A DNA stretch of 64,000 nt from Paenibacillus radicis (ex Xue et al. 2023) (lineage in GTDB: Bacteria > Bacillota > Bacilli > Paenibacillales > NBRC-103111), in assembly GCF_024722015.1 (NCBI RefSeq), contig NZ_JANQBD010000017.1, forward strand, positions 143,307 to 207,306. Direction: 5' to 3'. The translations under genes and the position numbers were made by a program. A model generated the notes under the pieces. It was given only the letters and a program-made list of their open reading frames with translations. It ran no database searches and was not told the origin of the DNA. Positions 42,256 through 51,523 of the stretch are shown piece by piece. Position 1 is the stretch's first letter, and every line of letters starts with the position of its first letter.

Positions 42256-42888
42256 TTATTCCACTGCACCGACTGCCTGAAGCCATGCTTTGGCGATCAG
42301 AGCATGCCCTGCTGGAGATGGATGTACGCCATCTGGCGCCCAGAACGAGGCTGCAGCACGCGCCGATGCTTGAGCGAATAAGCCGTCCAAGCAAACCAGC
42401 CGGGCTCCGAATTCTCTGGCAAGCTCACGAACTACTGTAATTTTCGGATCCAGGTCCTCTCTCCACTGCTTGCGGTCCTCAGGAACCGGGAGAACAAACG
42501 GCTCGATAATTACCAGCTTGGCTTCAAGCTTGGCTGATTGTTTAAGAATGTCACGGTATACCTCTTCAAACTGCTCCGTAGAGGTCGGATCGTTTCGGTC
42601 ATATCTTCTCCAAGTGTCGTTAATCCCTATATAAATGGAAACAACATTAGGCTTCAAATCAAGGCAATCCTCCTGCCAGCGTTTCTGCAAATCCTTCACC
42701 CGATTGCCGCTGATACCGCGGTTAACGAACTGTACCTGCTTCTCCGGATATAAGGCAGAGAATTGTGCCGCAGCCATCAGAGCATACCCCTTGCCTAGGT
42801 CATCCCCCTTGTCACGATTACGTCCTGCATCAGTAATGCTGTCTCCTTGAAATAATACTACGTCGCCTTCCTTAATCCAAGATTGCAT
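42256..42888 (-). CDS. SGNH/GDSL hydrolase
   Basis: The 210-residue protein carries the SGNH blocks: catalytic Ser in VLFQGDSITDAG, Gly in NRGISGNRV, Asn in GINDTWRRYD and the Asp-x-x-His pair in APDGVHPSPAGH. It has no signal peptide, so it may act inside the cell, perhaps deacetylating oligosaccharides imported after extracellular digestion (rhamnogalacturonan acetylesterase-like). I start at ATG 42886-42888 behind GGGAGGG; a longer frame upstream lacks such a site. Confidence 0.9.
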   Translation of the reverse strand: MQSWIKEGDVVLFQGDSITDAGRNRDKGDDLGKGYALMAAAQFSALYPEKQVQFVNRGISGNRVKDLQKRWQEDCLDLKPNVVSIYIGINDTWRRYDRNDPTSTEQFEEVYRDILKQSAKLEAKLVIIEPFVLPVPEDRKQWREDLDPKITVVRELAREFGARLVCLDGLFAQASARAAASFWAPDGVHPSPAGHALIAKAWLQAVGAVE

Positions 42889-43001
42889 ACTAGTTACCCT
42901 CCCAAATATGTATAAGCTGCTCACATCCTTTTCCAGTTTAGCATAACAAGGAAAACCAGACAGCGGTTTTTCAGTAAAATTTATTAGCGATTTTATCAAG
43001 C

Positions 43002-44279
43002 TTAAGACTGCTGAATCGGTTGTACAATCACACCGCTGCTTTTTGAAATCCGGATGGCCATTAAAGCAGCAAATAAACATACAAAACCAGCGGCGATAAA
43101 AGGAAACGTATAGTTCCCCATCAGCTCTCTCAACAGACCTGCTCCATAAGCTGCGGTTGAAGCTCCGATCTGGTGGGCTACAACGATCCAACCGAAGATC
43201 ATGCCGGCTTTTTCCTTACCGAACTCTTTCATCGCGAGCTTGACTGTAGGCGGTACTGTAGCAATCCAATCAAGACCGTAAAATACAGCGAACATCAAGA
43301 GCGCCATTGGACTGGAATCGAGAGCATACGGCAAGAAAAGCAAGGAAAGACCACGAAGCCCATAATACCAGAAAAGCAGCCAGCGACTGTCAAACCGATC
43401 CGATAACCATCCTGAAAGCGTAGTTCCAAATAGATCGAACAAGCCCATCAAAGCCAGTAATCCGGCTGCCATTACTTCGGGAATACCATAATCTCCACAG
43501 GCGGGAATAAGATGAGTGCCTATTAAACCATTCGTCGAGAACCCGCAGAAAAAAAAGGTACCAGCCAGCAGCCAGAAGGTTTTGTTCTTTAATGCTGAAC
43601 CAAGCGCAAGAAGCGGTGTGAGAAACAAATTTCCTTTGAATTTATCAGGTTTGACAAGCTCCTTCGTCCCGTAAGGGGCAACACCAACATCATAAGGATG
43701 GTTTCTCATCCATACAGCCACGATAACGATCAGCAGAACCAGGATCGCAACAGCTGAATACACCGAGGTTCTCCAGCCGGCTTCTACTGTAATTTGGGCA
43801 AGCAATGGAAGAAACAGCAGCTGTCCTGTGGCAGCACTGGCTGTAAGCAAACCAATAACAAGCCCTTTCCTCTCAACAAACCAGTGATTGGTAACCGTTA
43901 CGCCCAGTACGTTTGCCATCATTCCTGTTGCAAGTCCCGATACGACACCCCATAGTATTTCAAACTGCCATAAGGAGCTCATTAAAGGTGTGATTGAAAG
44001 GCTTAAGGCCAATACCGCCAATGAGGTGACCATCATCCTTCGTATACCGAATCTCTCCAGCAGTGCAGCGGAAAAAGGGCCCATTAACCCGTATAAAAAT
44101 ATTCCTGTCGAGATGACGGCCGATATGGACCCGCGATTCCAGCCATACTCTTTTTCAAAGGGCAGCATCAATATACTTGGCATAGAGCGAATTCCAGCGG
44201 ATACTAGCAAGGTTACAAAAGCGATGAGCACAACCACCCATCCGTAATAAATTCGCGAAGATTTCATGCTGACTTGCAT
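43002..44279 (-). CDS. MFS transporter, OFA-like family
   Basis: The 425-residue protein has 12 predicted helices and begins YYGWVVVLIAFVTLLVSAGIR, typical of the OFA/monocarboxylate-like MFS branch (anion or carboxylate carriers). It includes LLERFGIRRMM in the first cytoplasmic loop and GWLSDRFDSRWLL in the central one. The ATG follows GGAGTGA. Its promoter carries the same 15-base operator as the adjacent marR-like gene, so it is probably MarR-controlled. Confidence 0.85.
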   Translation of the reverse strand: MQVSMKSSRIYYGWVVVLIAFVTLLVSAGIRSMPSILMLPFEKEYGWNRGSISAVISTGIFLYGLMGPFSAALLERFGIRRMMVTSLAVLALSLSITPLMSSLWQFEILWGVVSGLATGMMANVLGVTVTNHWFVERKGLVIGLLTASAATGQLLFLPLLAQITVEAGWRTSVYSAVAILVLLIVIVAVWMRNHPYDVGVAPYGTKELVKPDKFKGNLFLTPLLALGSALKNKTFWLLAGTFFFCGFSTNGLIGTHLIPACGDYGIPEVMAAGLLALMGLFDLFGTTLSGWLSDRFDSRWLLFWYYGLRGLSLLFLPYALDSSPMALLMFAVFYGLDWIATVPPTVKLAMKEFGKEKAGMIFGWIVVAHQIGASTAAYGAGLLRELMGNYTFPFIAAGFVCLFAALMAIRISKSSGVIVQPIQQS

Positions 44280-44310
44280 CTGGTGTTCACTCCATTTCTA
44301 TTTCTTATTT

Positions 44311-44325
44311 TAGTTGTACATGCAA
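44311..44325. promoter_or_regulatory. MarR operator upstream of the MFS gene
   Basis: TAGTTGTACATGCAA occurs upstream of the MFS start and matches the site upstream of the MarR gene at 14 of 15 positions. Confidence 0.7.
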
Positions 44326-44343
44326 ATGATGTTGAAAAAAAAC

Positions 44344-44769
44344 TTACTTTCGCTCCAACTGCTCGCTTGTCGACTCCATATTCATAGACAGCTGTTCAGA
44401 AGCTTCCAAACCTAAAATAGCATTATATCTGCGATGCAAGCTTTTGGATGCGTTACGAATCGTCTCTTCCAGCTCTTGCCCTTTGGGAGTTGGATATACA
44501 AGTACAGTTTTCCCCTGAACCTTCCGTTCTACCAATTGCTTGCCTTCCAATTTATCAATAAATCGCGTCAGCGTTGAAGCTGCAATGTACAATTTCTCCG
44601 ATAATTCCTTTTGTGTAATTCCGGGCGTTCCGTTCACAAGCCGAATAATGTAACCATACATAGGGGTTAATCCGGTTGCTGCAAATTCTTCTTCCGCCAT
44701 CTTAGTAATGGCACGACTTAAGCGGTTTGCAGTAAAAAACAAACAATTGTGCAGGAAGCTGTCATCCAC
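44344..44769 (-). CDS. MarR-family regulator
   Basis: The 141-residue protein has a MarR winged helix (QKELSEKLYIAASTLTRFIDKLEGKQLVER) with a wing ending VLVYPTPKGQELEE. The start is GTG 44769, after GAGG. It lies immediately upstream of the MFS gene, and both promoters share the same operator, so it likely represses itself and the transporter until a ligand binds. Confidence 0.9.
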   Translation of the reverse strand: MDDSFLHNCLFFTANRLSRAITKMAEEEFAATGLTPMYGYIIRLVNGTPGITQKELSEKLYIAASTLTRFIDKLEGKQLVERKVQGKTVLVYPTPKGQELEETIRNASKSLHRRYNAILGLEASEQLSMNMESTSEQLERK

Positions 44770-44801
44770 AGTAAAACCTCATTCCATTTTTAATTTATAT
44801 T

Positions 44802-44816
44802 TTGTATGTACAACTA
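44802..44816. promoter_or_regulatory. MarR operator upstream of marR-like gene
   Basis: The site contains the perfect palindrome TTGTA-TG-TACAA (44802-44813) and, read on the minus strand, TAGTTGTACATACAA. It matches the site at 44311-44325. Confidence 0.7.
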
Positions 44817-44975
44817 ATATAGGTTGGAATTTGTTAGCTGTCAATAGAAAATCTGTTATATGCGTTAAAGAAACACGACCAGCCCTGCATTTTAAATCGA
44901 AATGAGTCGCGTTATGCAGTTTAGACATGATACACTAAAGAACAAATAACTATGAACTGCAAGGGGAATAAAATA

Positions 44976-45731
44976 ATGAAGCTGGTATCATGGAATGTAA
45001 ATGGTTTAAGAGCATGTGTCAACAAAGGGTTCAACGATTACTTCAAAGAAACAGGAGCGGATATATTCTGTATTCAGGAGACGAAGCTGCAGGAAGGACA
45101 AATTAGTCTCGAGCTGGACGAAGAATATAACCAATATTGGAACCACGCTCTTAAAAAGGGCTATTCCGGTACAGCTGTCTTTACTAAGATCAAGCCGCTT
45201 TCAGTGCGTTACGGCTTGGAGGAGGACCATGAGGAGGAAGGGCGAGTCATCACTTTAGAGTTTGATACCTTTTATTTGGTAAATGTTTATACCCCTAACG
45301 CCAGACGTGATTTGTCCAGACTTGATTTCAGATTAGAATGGGAGGACCGGTTTAGAAGCTACCTCCTTGACCTGGATACTCGTAAACCGGTAATTATTTG
45401 CGGTGATTTGAATGTTGCCCACCAAGAGATTGACCTTAAGAATCCCAAGTCCAACCGCAATAACTCAGGCTTTACCTTAGAAGAACGCGATAAGATGACA
45501 CAACTGCTGGACGCAGGTTTTATCGATAGTTTCAGACATTTCTCACCGGATACGACAGATGCTTATACATGGTGGTCTTATATGCCTAAAGTGAGAGAGC
45601 GTAACGTCGGTTGGCGGATTGATTATTTCCTTGTGTCCGCCCGATTGGCTTCTTCATTAATCGATGCCGGGATTGACTGTGAAGTTATGGGCAGTGACCA
45701 TTGCCCGGTTGTTTTGAATATCACTGAGTAA
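44976..45731 (+). CDS. exoA: Exodeoxyribonuclease III (AP endonuclease)
   Basis: The 251-residue protein has the full ExoIII signature: MKLVSWNVNGLRA, Glu in FCIQETKLQ, YTPNARRDL, CGDLNVAHQEIDL and the terminal SDHCPV. It cleaves DNA at abasic sites and has 3'-exonuclease activity in base-excision repair. I start at ATG 44976 after AAGGGGA. It is monocistronic. Confidence 0.95.
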   Translation: MKLVSWNVNGLRACVNKGFNDYFKETGADIFCIQETKLQEGQISLELDEEYNQYWNHALKKGYSGTAVFTKIKPLSVRYGLEEDHEEEGRVITLEFDTFYLVNVYTPNARRDLSRLDFRLEWEDRFRSYLLDLDTRKPVIICGDLNVAHQEIDLKNPKSNRNNSGFTLEERDKMTQLLDAGFIDSFRHFSPDTTDAYTWWSYMPKVRERNVGWRIDYFLVSARLASSLIDAGIDCEVMGSDHCPVVLNITE

Positions 45732-45862
45732 AATCGTTATTTAACACAGGCTGCCTCGGTTTTATACATAGACTTCTCTACAACCTCTCGGTACAATGGG
45801 CTTGAGCGACTCCCGAAATAGACAAGGGGATGCTGCGAATTCCATTAAAGGAGCGAAGCATT

Positions 45863-47851
45863 ATGAGCACTGTCATCTGGACTCCAGCTTTTTTCGAGCA
45901 TATTCGAACAAAATGTATGAAATACCATTGGGCTGCCGATGCACTCCAGCGATTTCGGGAGCCGAATGCGGAATTTGTAAAAAATGCGCCAGCAGACATC
46001 CCTCTCGTGGGAGGCGGCTGGAGCCATAATTACAGCTGCCCTCATGATGGCGCAAGGCTTGTACTTCAGGACAGGCAGCATCATCAATGCCCTGCTTGCG
46101 AGACGGTTTGGAGCGGCTCTCCCTGGGATGAAGTAGCCATTGCCAACGAGCACTGGCGCAATAGTATCCGCTGCCGTGATGCTGCGGTTTTATACGGAAT
46201 CGAGGGTGATCTTGTTTGGGCCGATACCGCCCGCCATATTTTGCTTTATTATGCGCTTCATTATGAGCAGTACCCGCTTCATGATAAGCTTGGGGGCGCG
46301 GATCTATCGTCCGGGAAAGTGCAATGCCAGACTTTATCCGAGGCCAGCTGGCTGGCTCCGCTCGCTCAGGCCTTTGCTATCCTCAAGCACAATGGCGGAC
46401 TCACTGCCGAAGAGCAAGATGAGATTGAATCCAGACTGCTCCGCCCTGCTCTTGATGTAATTGGAAATAACCCTAAAGAAAAATCCAACTGGCAGACTTA
46501 TCATAACGCTGCCAAGGCGCTAGTTGCAGCTGCCTTAGGTGATAACGATCTCATGGCGGAAGTCGTAGACGACCCCGAAAATGGCTTCCTGTTTCAAATG
46601 GAGCATAGCCTTGCCGATGACGGCTTCTGGTACGAGGGATCATGGGGTTACCATTTCTATACCTTGGAAGCGCAAGTGATGATAGCTATCGCCGGTCTTT
46701 CTTTTGAAATGAAGCTATATGAACATCCCCGGTTTCAAAGGATGTTTCAGGTTCCGCTTGATTGTATGTTCCCGGACGGGACTTTGCCGGCTGTTCATGA
46801 TTCAGGAGAGGTTCAGCTGAAGCGTTATTCTCATTTGTACGAATTCTCCCTCGCTCATTTTGGCATGGGAGAACGTATGGTTTCAGAAAGTCAGCGGAAC
46901 ACCTTATACAGCCTGCTTTTCGGAGAAGCACTTGAACAAGAATCGAAGAAACCGACTCAGCAAACGCTCGAATTTGTCGACTTGAAACGATCCGGTATGA
47001 TCTTCTCAAACTGGGAGTCACCTTCCCAAGAGCAGAGCCAAATGGCAATGATGGACTATGGGGAGCATGGCGGAGAACACGGCCATCAGGACAAGCTCAA
47101 TATCCTCTTCTATGCCCAAGGACATCCATGGCTGACTGATGCAGGCACGATGCCTTACGGCAATCCGATGCATTTTGGTTATTTCAAGCATACAGTTGCG
47201 CACAATACGGTTGCCATTGGGGCCAAATCTCAAGCAAGTGCAGAAGGCATTTTGCAGAAAACCATTATTGAAGGAACCGCTTTTATGGAAACGATTGCTG
47301 AAGTGCAAGGAACCTATCCCGGTGTATTCATGCAGCGTAAAATTGTAATGGCCGACTCTCTGCTGTTCGATGTGTTCCATGTCCGATGTGATCAGGCGAG
47401 AGATATAGATTGGATTATACATACACAAGGAATACCGCTCACGGGTCAGAATGGTATACGCATAACCAGCGAATTACAAAGTGAAAGCCTGGGTTCAACG
47501 GAAGGTTACAACTACTTAAAGGGCATTCAGCTTCTGGATTTATCCGGTTCACAGAATGTGATGGAATGGCAATGGGACCGTGAATCGCAATCAGCCGATA
47601 GGCTTGCCCTGTATCTGCTCGATGCTGTTGAAGACGAACAAATTTACCTGGCAGAGTCTCCGGCTTTGTCGAATGTGAAACGAAGAAGTACATTCATTCG
47701 CCGCCGCAAGCAGGTAACTGAAACGACGTTTGTCGGTATACTCCATACATTCCGTGAAGGTGAACCGGCCCTTCGCCTGGAGAAACAAGACCTCGATTGG
47801 TCTTTGCAGCTCGGGCAAGGAAACGCACTCCGTCTATCGACGGGTTTGTGA
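45863..47851 (+). CDS. Heparinase II/III-family polysaccharide lyase
   Basis: The 662-residue protein has an N-terminal alpha/alpha toroid and a C-terminal beta domain. The core motif GEHGGEHGHQDKLN and FKHTVAHNTVAIG match heparinase II/III and related alginate or glycosaminoglycan lyases. A Cys-rich segment early in the protein (SCPHDG and QCPACETVW) is zinc-ribbon-like. It cleaves uronic-acid polysaccharides by beta-elimination. No signal peptide is evident, so it may act on imported oligosaccharides. I start at ATG 45863 behind AAAGGAG. Confidence 0.87.
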   Translation: MSTVIWTPAFFEHIRTKCMKYHWAADALQRFREPNAEFVKNAPADIPLVGGGWSHNYSCPHDGARLVLQDRQHHQCPACETVWSGSPWDEVAIANEHWRNSIRCRDAAVLYGIEGDLVWADTARHILLYYALHYEQYPLHDKLGGADLSSGKVQCQTLSEASWLAPLAQAFAILKHNGGLTAEEQDEIESRLLRPALDVIGNNPKEKSNWQTYHNAAKALVAAALGDNDLMAEVVDDPENGFLFQMEHSLADDGFWYEGSWGYHFYTLEAQVMIAIAGLSFEMKLYEHPRFQRMFQVPLDCMFPDGTLPAVHDSGEVQLKRYSHLYEFSLAHFGMGERMVSESQRNTLYSLLFGEALEQESKKPTQQTLEFVDLKRSGMIFSNWESPSQEQSQMAMMDYGEHGGEHGHQDKLNILFYAQGHPWLTDAGTMPYGNPMHFGYFKHTVAHNTVAIGAKSQASAEGILQKTIIEGTAFMETIAEVQGTYPGVFMQRKIVMADSLLFDVFHVRCDQARDIDWIIHTQGIPLTGQNGIRITSELQSESLGSTEGYNYLKGIQLLDLSGSQNVMEWQWDRESQSADRLALYLLDAVEDEQIYLAESPALSNVKRRSTFIRRRKQVTETTFVGILHTFREGEPALRLEKQDLDWSLQLGQGNALRLSTGL

Positions 47852-48188
47852 AGAAATAAAGCTTACATAAGAAAAATTGTATATATGTACGTGTGGGGAA
47901 TGGAAAAGGGAGAACGCTGTGGGTTAGCGCAGGAGAATAGCGGAAGTGCTTATTCATTTATCACATGAAAAACTCAAAGAAACAGAGAGATAGCGGAGTG
48001 GCTAATTCCGTTATCTCTCTATTTGTGTGCATACTGATCCTATTCACTCCAGATAACGGAATTCCTGCTTCCACAATCACCTTAAATTGAAGAAAGCCGA
48101 TGGAATAACGGAACTCTCAGCTCCGTTTAGCTCTGTTCAAATCCTTCAGGGCTCACGCAGCTTCTAAGCTTCCGTATAGATGATTCTG
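47852..48188. other. Intergenic region with family 1 repeat
   Basis: Apart from the dispersed repeat at 47936-48145 nothing is visible. The repeat's hairpin may serve as terminator for the convergent lyase and aminotransferase genes. Confidence 0.6.
47936..48145. repeat. Dispersed repeat, family 1, copy B
   Basis: The copy matches 28048-28255 through its whole length with scattered changes. Its hairpin (47980-48024) has arms AAACAGAGAGATAGCGGA and TTCCGTTATCTCTCTATTT. Confidence 0.85.
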
Positions 48189-49484
48189 TTATTCTTTATC
48201 AGCCAGAAGCTTACGGATGCTGATCAATTGTACACATAGACATAAAATTTCAATCGCTGTTGTTAGCTCGGATAAAGTCGGGAACGTAGGAGCTATCCGA
48301 ATATTCCGGTCCCGCGGATCTTTACCGTAAGGGAATGTAGCTCCAGCCTTGGTTAAGGTGACCCCAGCTTCAGACGCCATGGAAACTACCGCTCTGGCAC
48401 AGCCATCCAATGTGTTTAGACTAATGAAATACCCTCCGTTCGGTTTATTCCATTCGGCGATTCCCCCTCCGGACAAGGCAGTTTCGAGGATGCTCAATAC
48501 CGTATCAAATTTGGGTTTTATGATGGCTGCATGCTTTTCCATATGGGCTTTAATATGATCGGTATCCTTAAAGAAGCGAGTATGTCGAAGCTGGTTGATC
48601 TTATCCGGACCGATAGTCTGAACGGCAAGCTGCTTGCGGATATAATTCAGGTTGCTTTCGCTGCCTGCCATTACAGCAATTCCGGAGCCAGAGAAGCTAA
48701 TCTTTGACGTCGAGCTGAACATGAGCACTCGATCCGGGTTCCCAGCCTCTTTGCAGGCAGCTAACATAGGTTTCAAGCGGTCAGGATTGTCTGTTAAATG
48801 ATGAACCGTATAGGCATCATCCCAAAATATGGTGAAATCCTCCGCACTAGTTTCCATAGACGCCAGCCGATCCACAACCTCATCGGAATAGGTGATCCCA
48901 TCAGGATTACTGTACTTGGGCACGCACCATATTCCCTTAATTGCGGCATCTTCCCTCACAAGCTTCTCAACCTGGTTCATATCCGGTCCATCCGGCAGCA
49001 TATCTACCGTTATCATTTCAATACCGAACAGCTCGCAAATAGCGAAGTGACGGTCGTAACCCGGGCTCGGGCACAGAAATTTAACCGCAGGCAGCTTGCT
49101 CCATGGAGTCTTACTGCTATACAGGCCGTGAATCATTGCTCTGGATAACGTATCATGCATCATTGCCAAGCTTGAATTTCCACCAATGATGATTTCATTT
49201 ACGCTAACCTTAAGCACCTTCGCGAACAGTTCCTTTGCCTCGGCAATTCCATCTAGCCCACCGTAGTTGCGGCTATCCGATCCGTCTCTAGTCTTCAAGC
49301 TGTCGCTGGAGCTTATGACATCAAGCATCCCCACAGAAAGCTCTAGCTGTTCCGTACAAGGCTTGCCTCTGGACATATCCAAGCTCAGCTTCCGGCTCTT
49401 ATACGCATCGAATTTACTCTGCAATTCCAAATATAGATCATTTAATTCAGCTGTGCTTAAAGCACTGTAATTAATGGCACCCAC
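48189..49484 (-). CDS. Aspartate-type aminotransferase, class I/II fold
   Basis: The 431-residue PLP enzyme shows DMSRGKPC at the N-terminus, NYGGLDG, IGGNSSLAMMHD, a PLP-binding FWDDAYTVHHL and the Schiff-base Lys in FSSTSKISFSGSGI. This is the Ic-type aspartate aminotransferase-like branch. I start at GTG 49484 behind GGGAGG; the longer frame to 49562 would add a hydrophobic stretch foreign to the family. The C-terminal end is slightly extended. The substrate pair is probably aspartate or alanine with a 2-oxo acid. Confidence 0.85.
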   Translation of the reverse strand: MGAINYSALSTAELNDLYLELQSKFDAYKSRKLSLDMSRGKPCTEQLELSVGMLDVISSSDSLKTRDGSDSRNYGGLDGIAEAKELFAKVLKVSVNEIIIGGNSSLAMMHDTLSRAMIHGLYSSKTPWSKLPAVKFLCPSPGYDRHFAICELFGIEMITVDMLPDGPDMNQVEKLVREDAAIKGIWCVPKYSNPDGITYSDEVVDRLASMETSAEDFTIFWDDAYTVHHLTDNPDRLKPMLAACKEAGNPDRVLMFSSTSKISFSGSGIAVMAGSESNLNYIRKQLAVQTIGPDKINQLRHTRFFKDTDHIKAHMEKHAAIIKPKFDTVLSILETALSGGGIAEWNKPNGGYFISLNTLDGCARAVVSMASEAGVTLTKAGATFPYGKDPRDRNIRIAPTFPTLSELTTAIEILCLCVQLISIRKLLADKE

Positions 49485-49833
49485 CCGGTTGGCCTCCCTC
49501 AGCTCATAAAAAATATTTATTAACAGTACAATAACATTTATCAGCAAAAATATCATCAACAAATATATGCTTCGGGACTGGATTTTTATTTCTTAAGTGC
49601 AGCTATCAATTGCCTTTCTTTACAGCCAGCTACTTCCCATCATGTATGAATCAAGCATTAGTAGTAGTAATTGTTCCGCTATGGCAAGCAATGCACAACA
49701 AACAAAAGAGACAGCGGAAGACCTAGTTCCGTTATCTCTTTTGTTTGTTGCACCGCGCGCAGCTCCCAGCGCGTGGTGTGACGTTGCATGACGGCGGTTA
49801 ATATCAGCCGCCAATTAAGGTCCATCCCGGATC
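49485..49833. other. Intergenic region with hairpin, no gene
   Basis: Open frames here are by-products of the long hairpin at 49696-49750. The part next to the aminotransferase start is AT-rich and must hold its promoter. Confidence 0.5.
49696..49750. repeat. Long hairpin, family 1 core with different arms
   Basis: A 24-bp stem with one mismatch pairs CAACAAACAAAAGAGACAGC... with the mirrored TTGTTTGTTG end. Its core (GAGACAGCGGAA and TTCCGTTATCTC) is the same as in the family 1 copies, while the outer arms differ. Confidence 0.85.
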
Positions 49834-50907
49834 TTAATTTACCCAAATGCTGTCCATTGACAGCTCCAGCTCCCTGCACATCTCGCGAAGTTCCTTAACT
49901 ACATTCTCCTTAAGAGGAATGCCATTGGCACTTCTCTCCTGGTAAATTGTATTCTCCTTCTCGCCCGGATATTTCATCCTGTCAGCCCCCTCTACAGTAG
50001 GGGCTTCATGTATCTTCCCGATCATCTCATCCATGAGCTGTGCAAACCCGCCTCCGGTAGGGAAAGCATCGATCCGTAAAGCGCAGAAAGCGTGGCTTTC
50101 CTGCCCTTTTTTACGGAACATACTGCCTCCGTCTCCTGATAAGAGTCCCGTTAATATATCCGCAACGAGGAGCAGCCCAAAGCCTTTATGTACACCATGT
50201 GAAGCTGAGCTGCCTAACGGAAGAATGGCTCCTTTCTCGGCAAAATAAACGTTAGGATCTGTAATAGGCCGTCCCTCGGAATCTACAGCCCAGCCTTCCG
50301 GCATGCTTTTACCTTCCCATTGGAGCATATGCAGCTTGTTCGCTATCGCCATGGTCGGCGCCATATCAAGAACAAAGGGTCCTTGCTTATCCCCAGGGGC
50401 TCCGAATGCCATTACATTGTTGCCAATCATCCGTTCCTTACCACCAGGACCGGCCACCGTTGAGCCTCCTGTTGAGAACATCAGGCCAATCATATTCTCC
50501 CTTGCAGCCATCAGCATATAATAAGCTCCAGCACCGCAATGATTACTGTTATATACAGTCGTCCATCCAGTGCCAAATTCCTTCGCCATTCTTATCGTTT
50601 CGCTCATCGCCTTATGGCTGATGACAAATCCAAGACCGTTATCCCCGTCTACGGATGCTGTTGTAGGGCTGCCGGACGATATTTTAATGTCCGGCTTGCT
50701 TTGAATGCGACCGGTTTGTATCCCTTTAATATAGTAACCATATAAGTTGATCACGCCGTGTGAATCAATTCCGCGCAGATCAGCATCGACTAATATAGTT
50801 GCAGTCAAGTCGGCCTCCGTTTGGGAAACTCCCGCTTTTTGAAGCGCCAACGAAACCAGCTGCTCCAGCTTCTGAGGATTGGCTTTTTGCTGTGCATTAT
50901 TCATCAT
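49834..50907 (-). CDS. Ldh-family (malate/L-lactate-type) dehydrogenase
   Basis: The 357-residue protein belongs to the LDH2/MDH2 family of NAD(P)-dependent 2-hydroxyacid or sugar-acid dehydrogenases, which has a fold distinct from classical LDH. It shows ADLRGIDSHGV (catalytic-region His), NSNHCGAGAYY, GNNVMAFGAPG, DMAPTMAI and HKGFGLLLV. The start ATG follows GGGAGATAATGT. Substrates in the family range from malate and sulfolactate to ureidoglycolate and dehydro-sugar acids. Confidence 0.88.
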   Translation of the reverse strand: MMNNAQQKANPQKLEQLVSLALQKAGVSQTEADLTATILVDADLRGIDSHGVINLYGYYIKGIQTGRIQSKPDIKISSGSPTTASVDGDNGLGFVISHKAMSETIRMAKEFGTGWTTVYNSNHCGAGAYYMLMAARENMIGLMFSTGGSTVAGPGGKERMIGNNVMAFGAPGDKQGPFVLDMAPTMAIANKLHMLQWEGKSMPEGWAVDSEGRPITDPNVYFAEKGAILPLGSSASHGVHKGFGLLLVADILTGLLSGDGGSMFRKKGQESHAFCALRIDAFPTGGGFAQLMDEMIGKIHEAPTVEGADRMKYPGEKENTIYQERSANGIPLKENVVKELREMCRELELSMDSIWVN

Positions 50908-51120
50908 ACATTATCTCCCTGTCCAGCGATTTGGTTGGTTCATACATCCATGTTCTCCAGCTTCAACTAGCTCGAGAATCGGTAATGTAACCGCTTTATC
51001 AGTATACTACTCTCATCCGTCAATTTCATCCATTCTTGCTGTAATTGCTATACGTCCGCTGCAGTTCGTTTCTTGAGCCCCATCTAATCTAACAGTAATC
51101 TAACAGCCTGCCGTATACAT
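50908..51120. other. Intergenic region
   Basis: The gap upstream of the Ldh-family gene holds no gene; its promoter must lie here, but no clear -35/-10 pair is seen. Confidence 0.4.
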
Positions 51121-51158
51121 CAAATAAGCCGACCCTAATATTCGGTCGGCTTATTTGA
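51121..51158. terminator. Bidirectional terminator
   Basis: A perfect 13-bp stem AAATAAGCCGACC / GGTCGGCTTATTT follows the Dabb gene. Confidence 0.9.
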
Positions 51159-51169
51159 TACTGTTCGTC

Positions 51170-51463
51170 CTAAATCTCGATATCAACCACAATGCTGTCC
51201 AATCGGCCGACTTCCCTAATTAAAGCGGCTACAGCTTGATGATGAGGATTCGGTCCATATGCGGCAAGTGCTTCTCTATCCTCGAATCGTACGGATAAAA
51301 CGACTTGGTACCCTTGATTTTTCTCCGAGAAGTTAATTCCCGCTTGCAAGTCAACAATTCCAGTCAGGTGGCTTCTTAATGCTTTGAATCGGTCCACTAC
51401 CTCCTGCAGCTGCTCTTGCGTTGTAGTTTCAGCGAATTTTACAAGTACAATATGATCAATCAT
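51170..51463 (-). CDS. Dabb (stress-responsive A/B barrel) domain protein
   Basis: The 97-residue protein begins MIDHIVLVKF and has LRSHLTGIVDLQAGINFSE and DREALAAYGPNPHHQAV, typical of the dimeric Dabb fold. Functions vary from stress response to small-molecule cyclisation or decarboxylation. I start at ATG 51463 behind AAGAGG. It is downstream of the fructokinase gene and may share its transcript. Confidence 0.87.
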   Translation of the reverse strand: MIDHIVLVKFAETTTQEQLQEVVDRFKALRSHLTGIVDLQAGINFSEKNQGYQVVLSVRFEDREALAAYGPNPHHQAVAALIREVGRLDSIVVDIEI

Positions 51464-51523
51464 GGCGAATCCTCTTTTCAAAGTTTAGTATAGTATTTAT
51501 GATGTTCTGGATTAGCTGCAGCC

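Noticed and set aside
42889..43191. N-terminal extension of the SGNH hydrolase
   Set aside because: It overlaps the end of the MFS gene, has no ribosome site, and the core starts normally at ATG 42888 after GGGAGGG.
49482..49562. Hydrophobic N-terminal extension of the aminotransferase
   Set aside because: A GTG at 49484 has a GGGAGG site and gives the family's usual N-terminus; the extension is AT-rich intergenic sequence.
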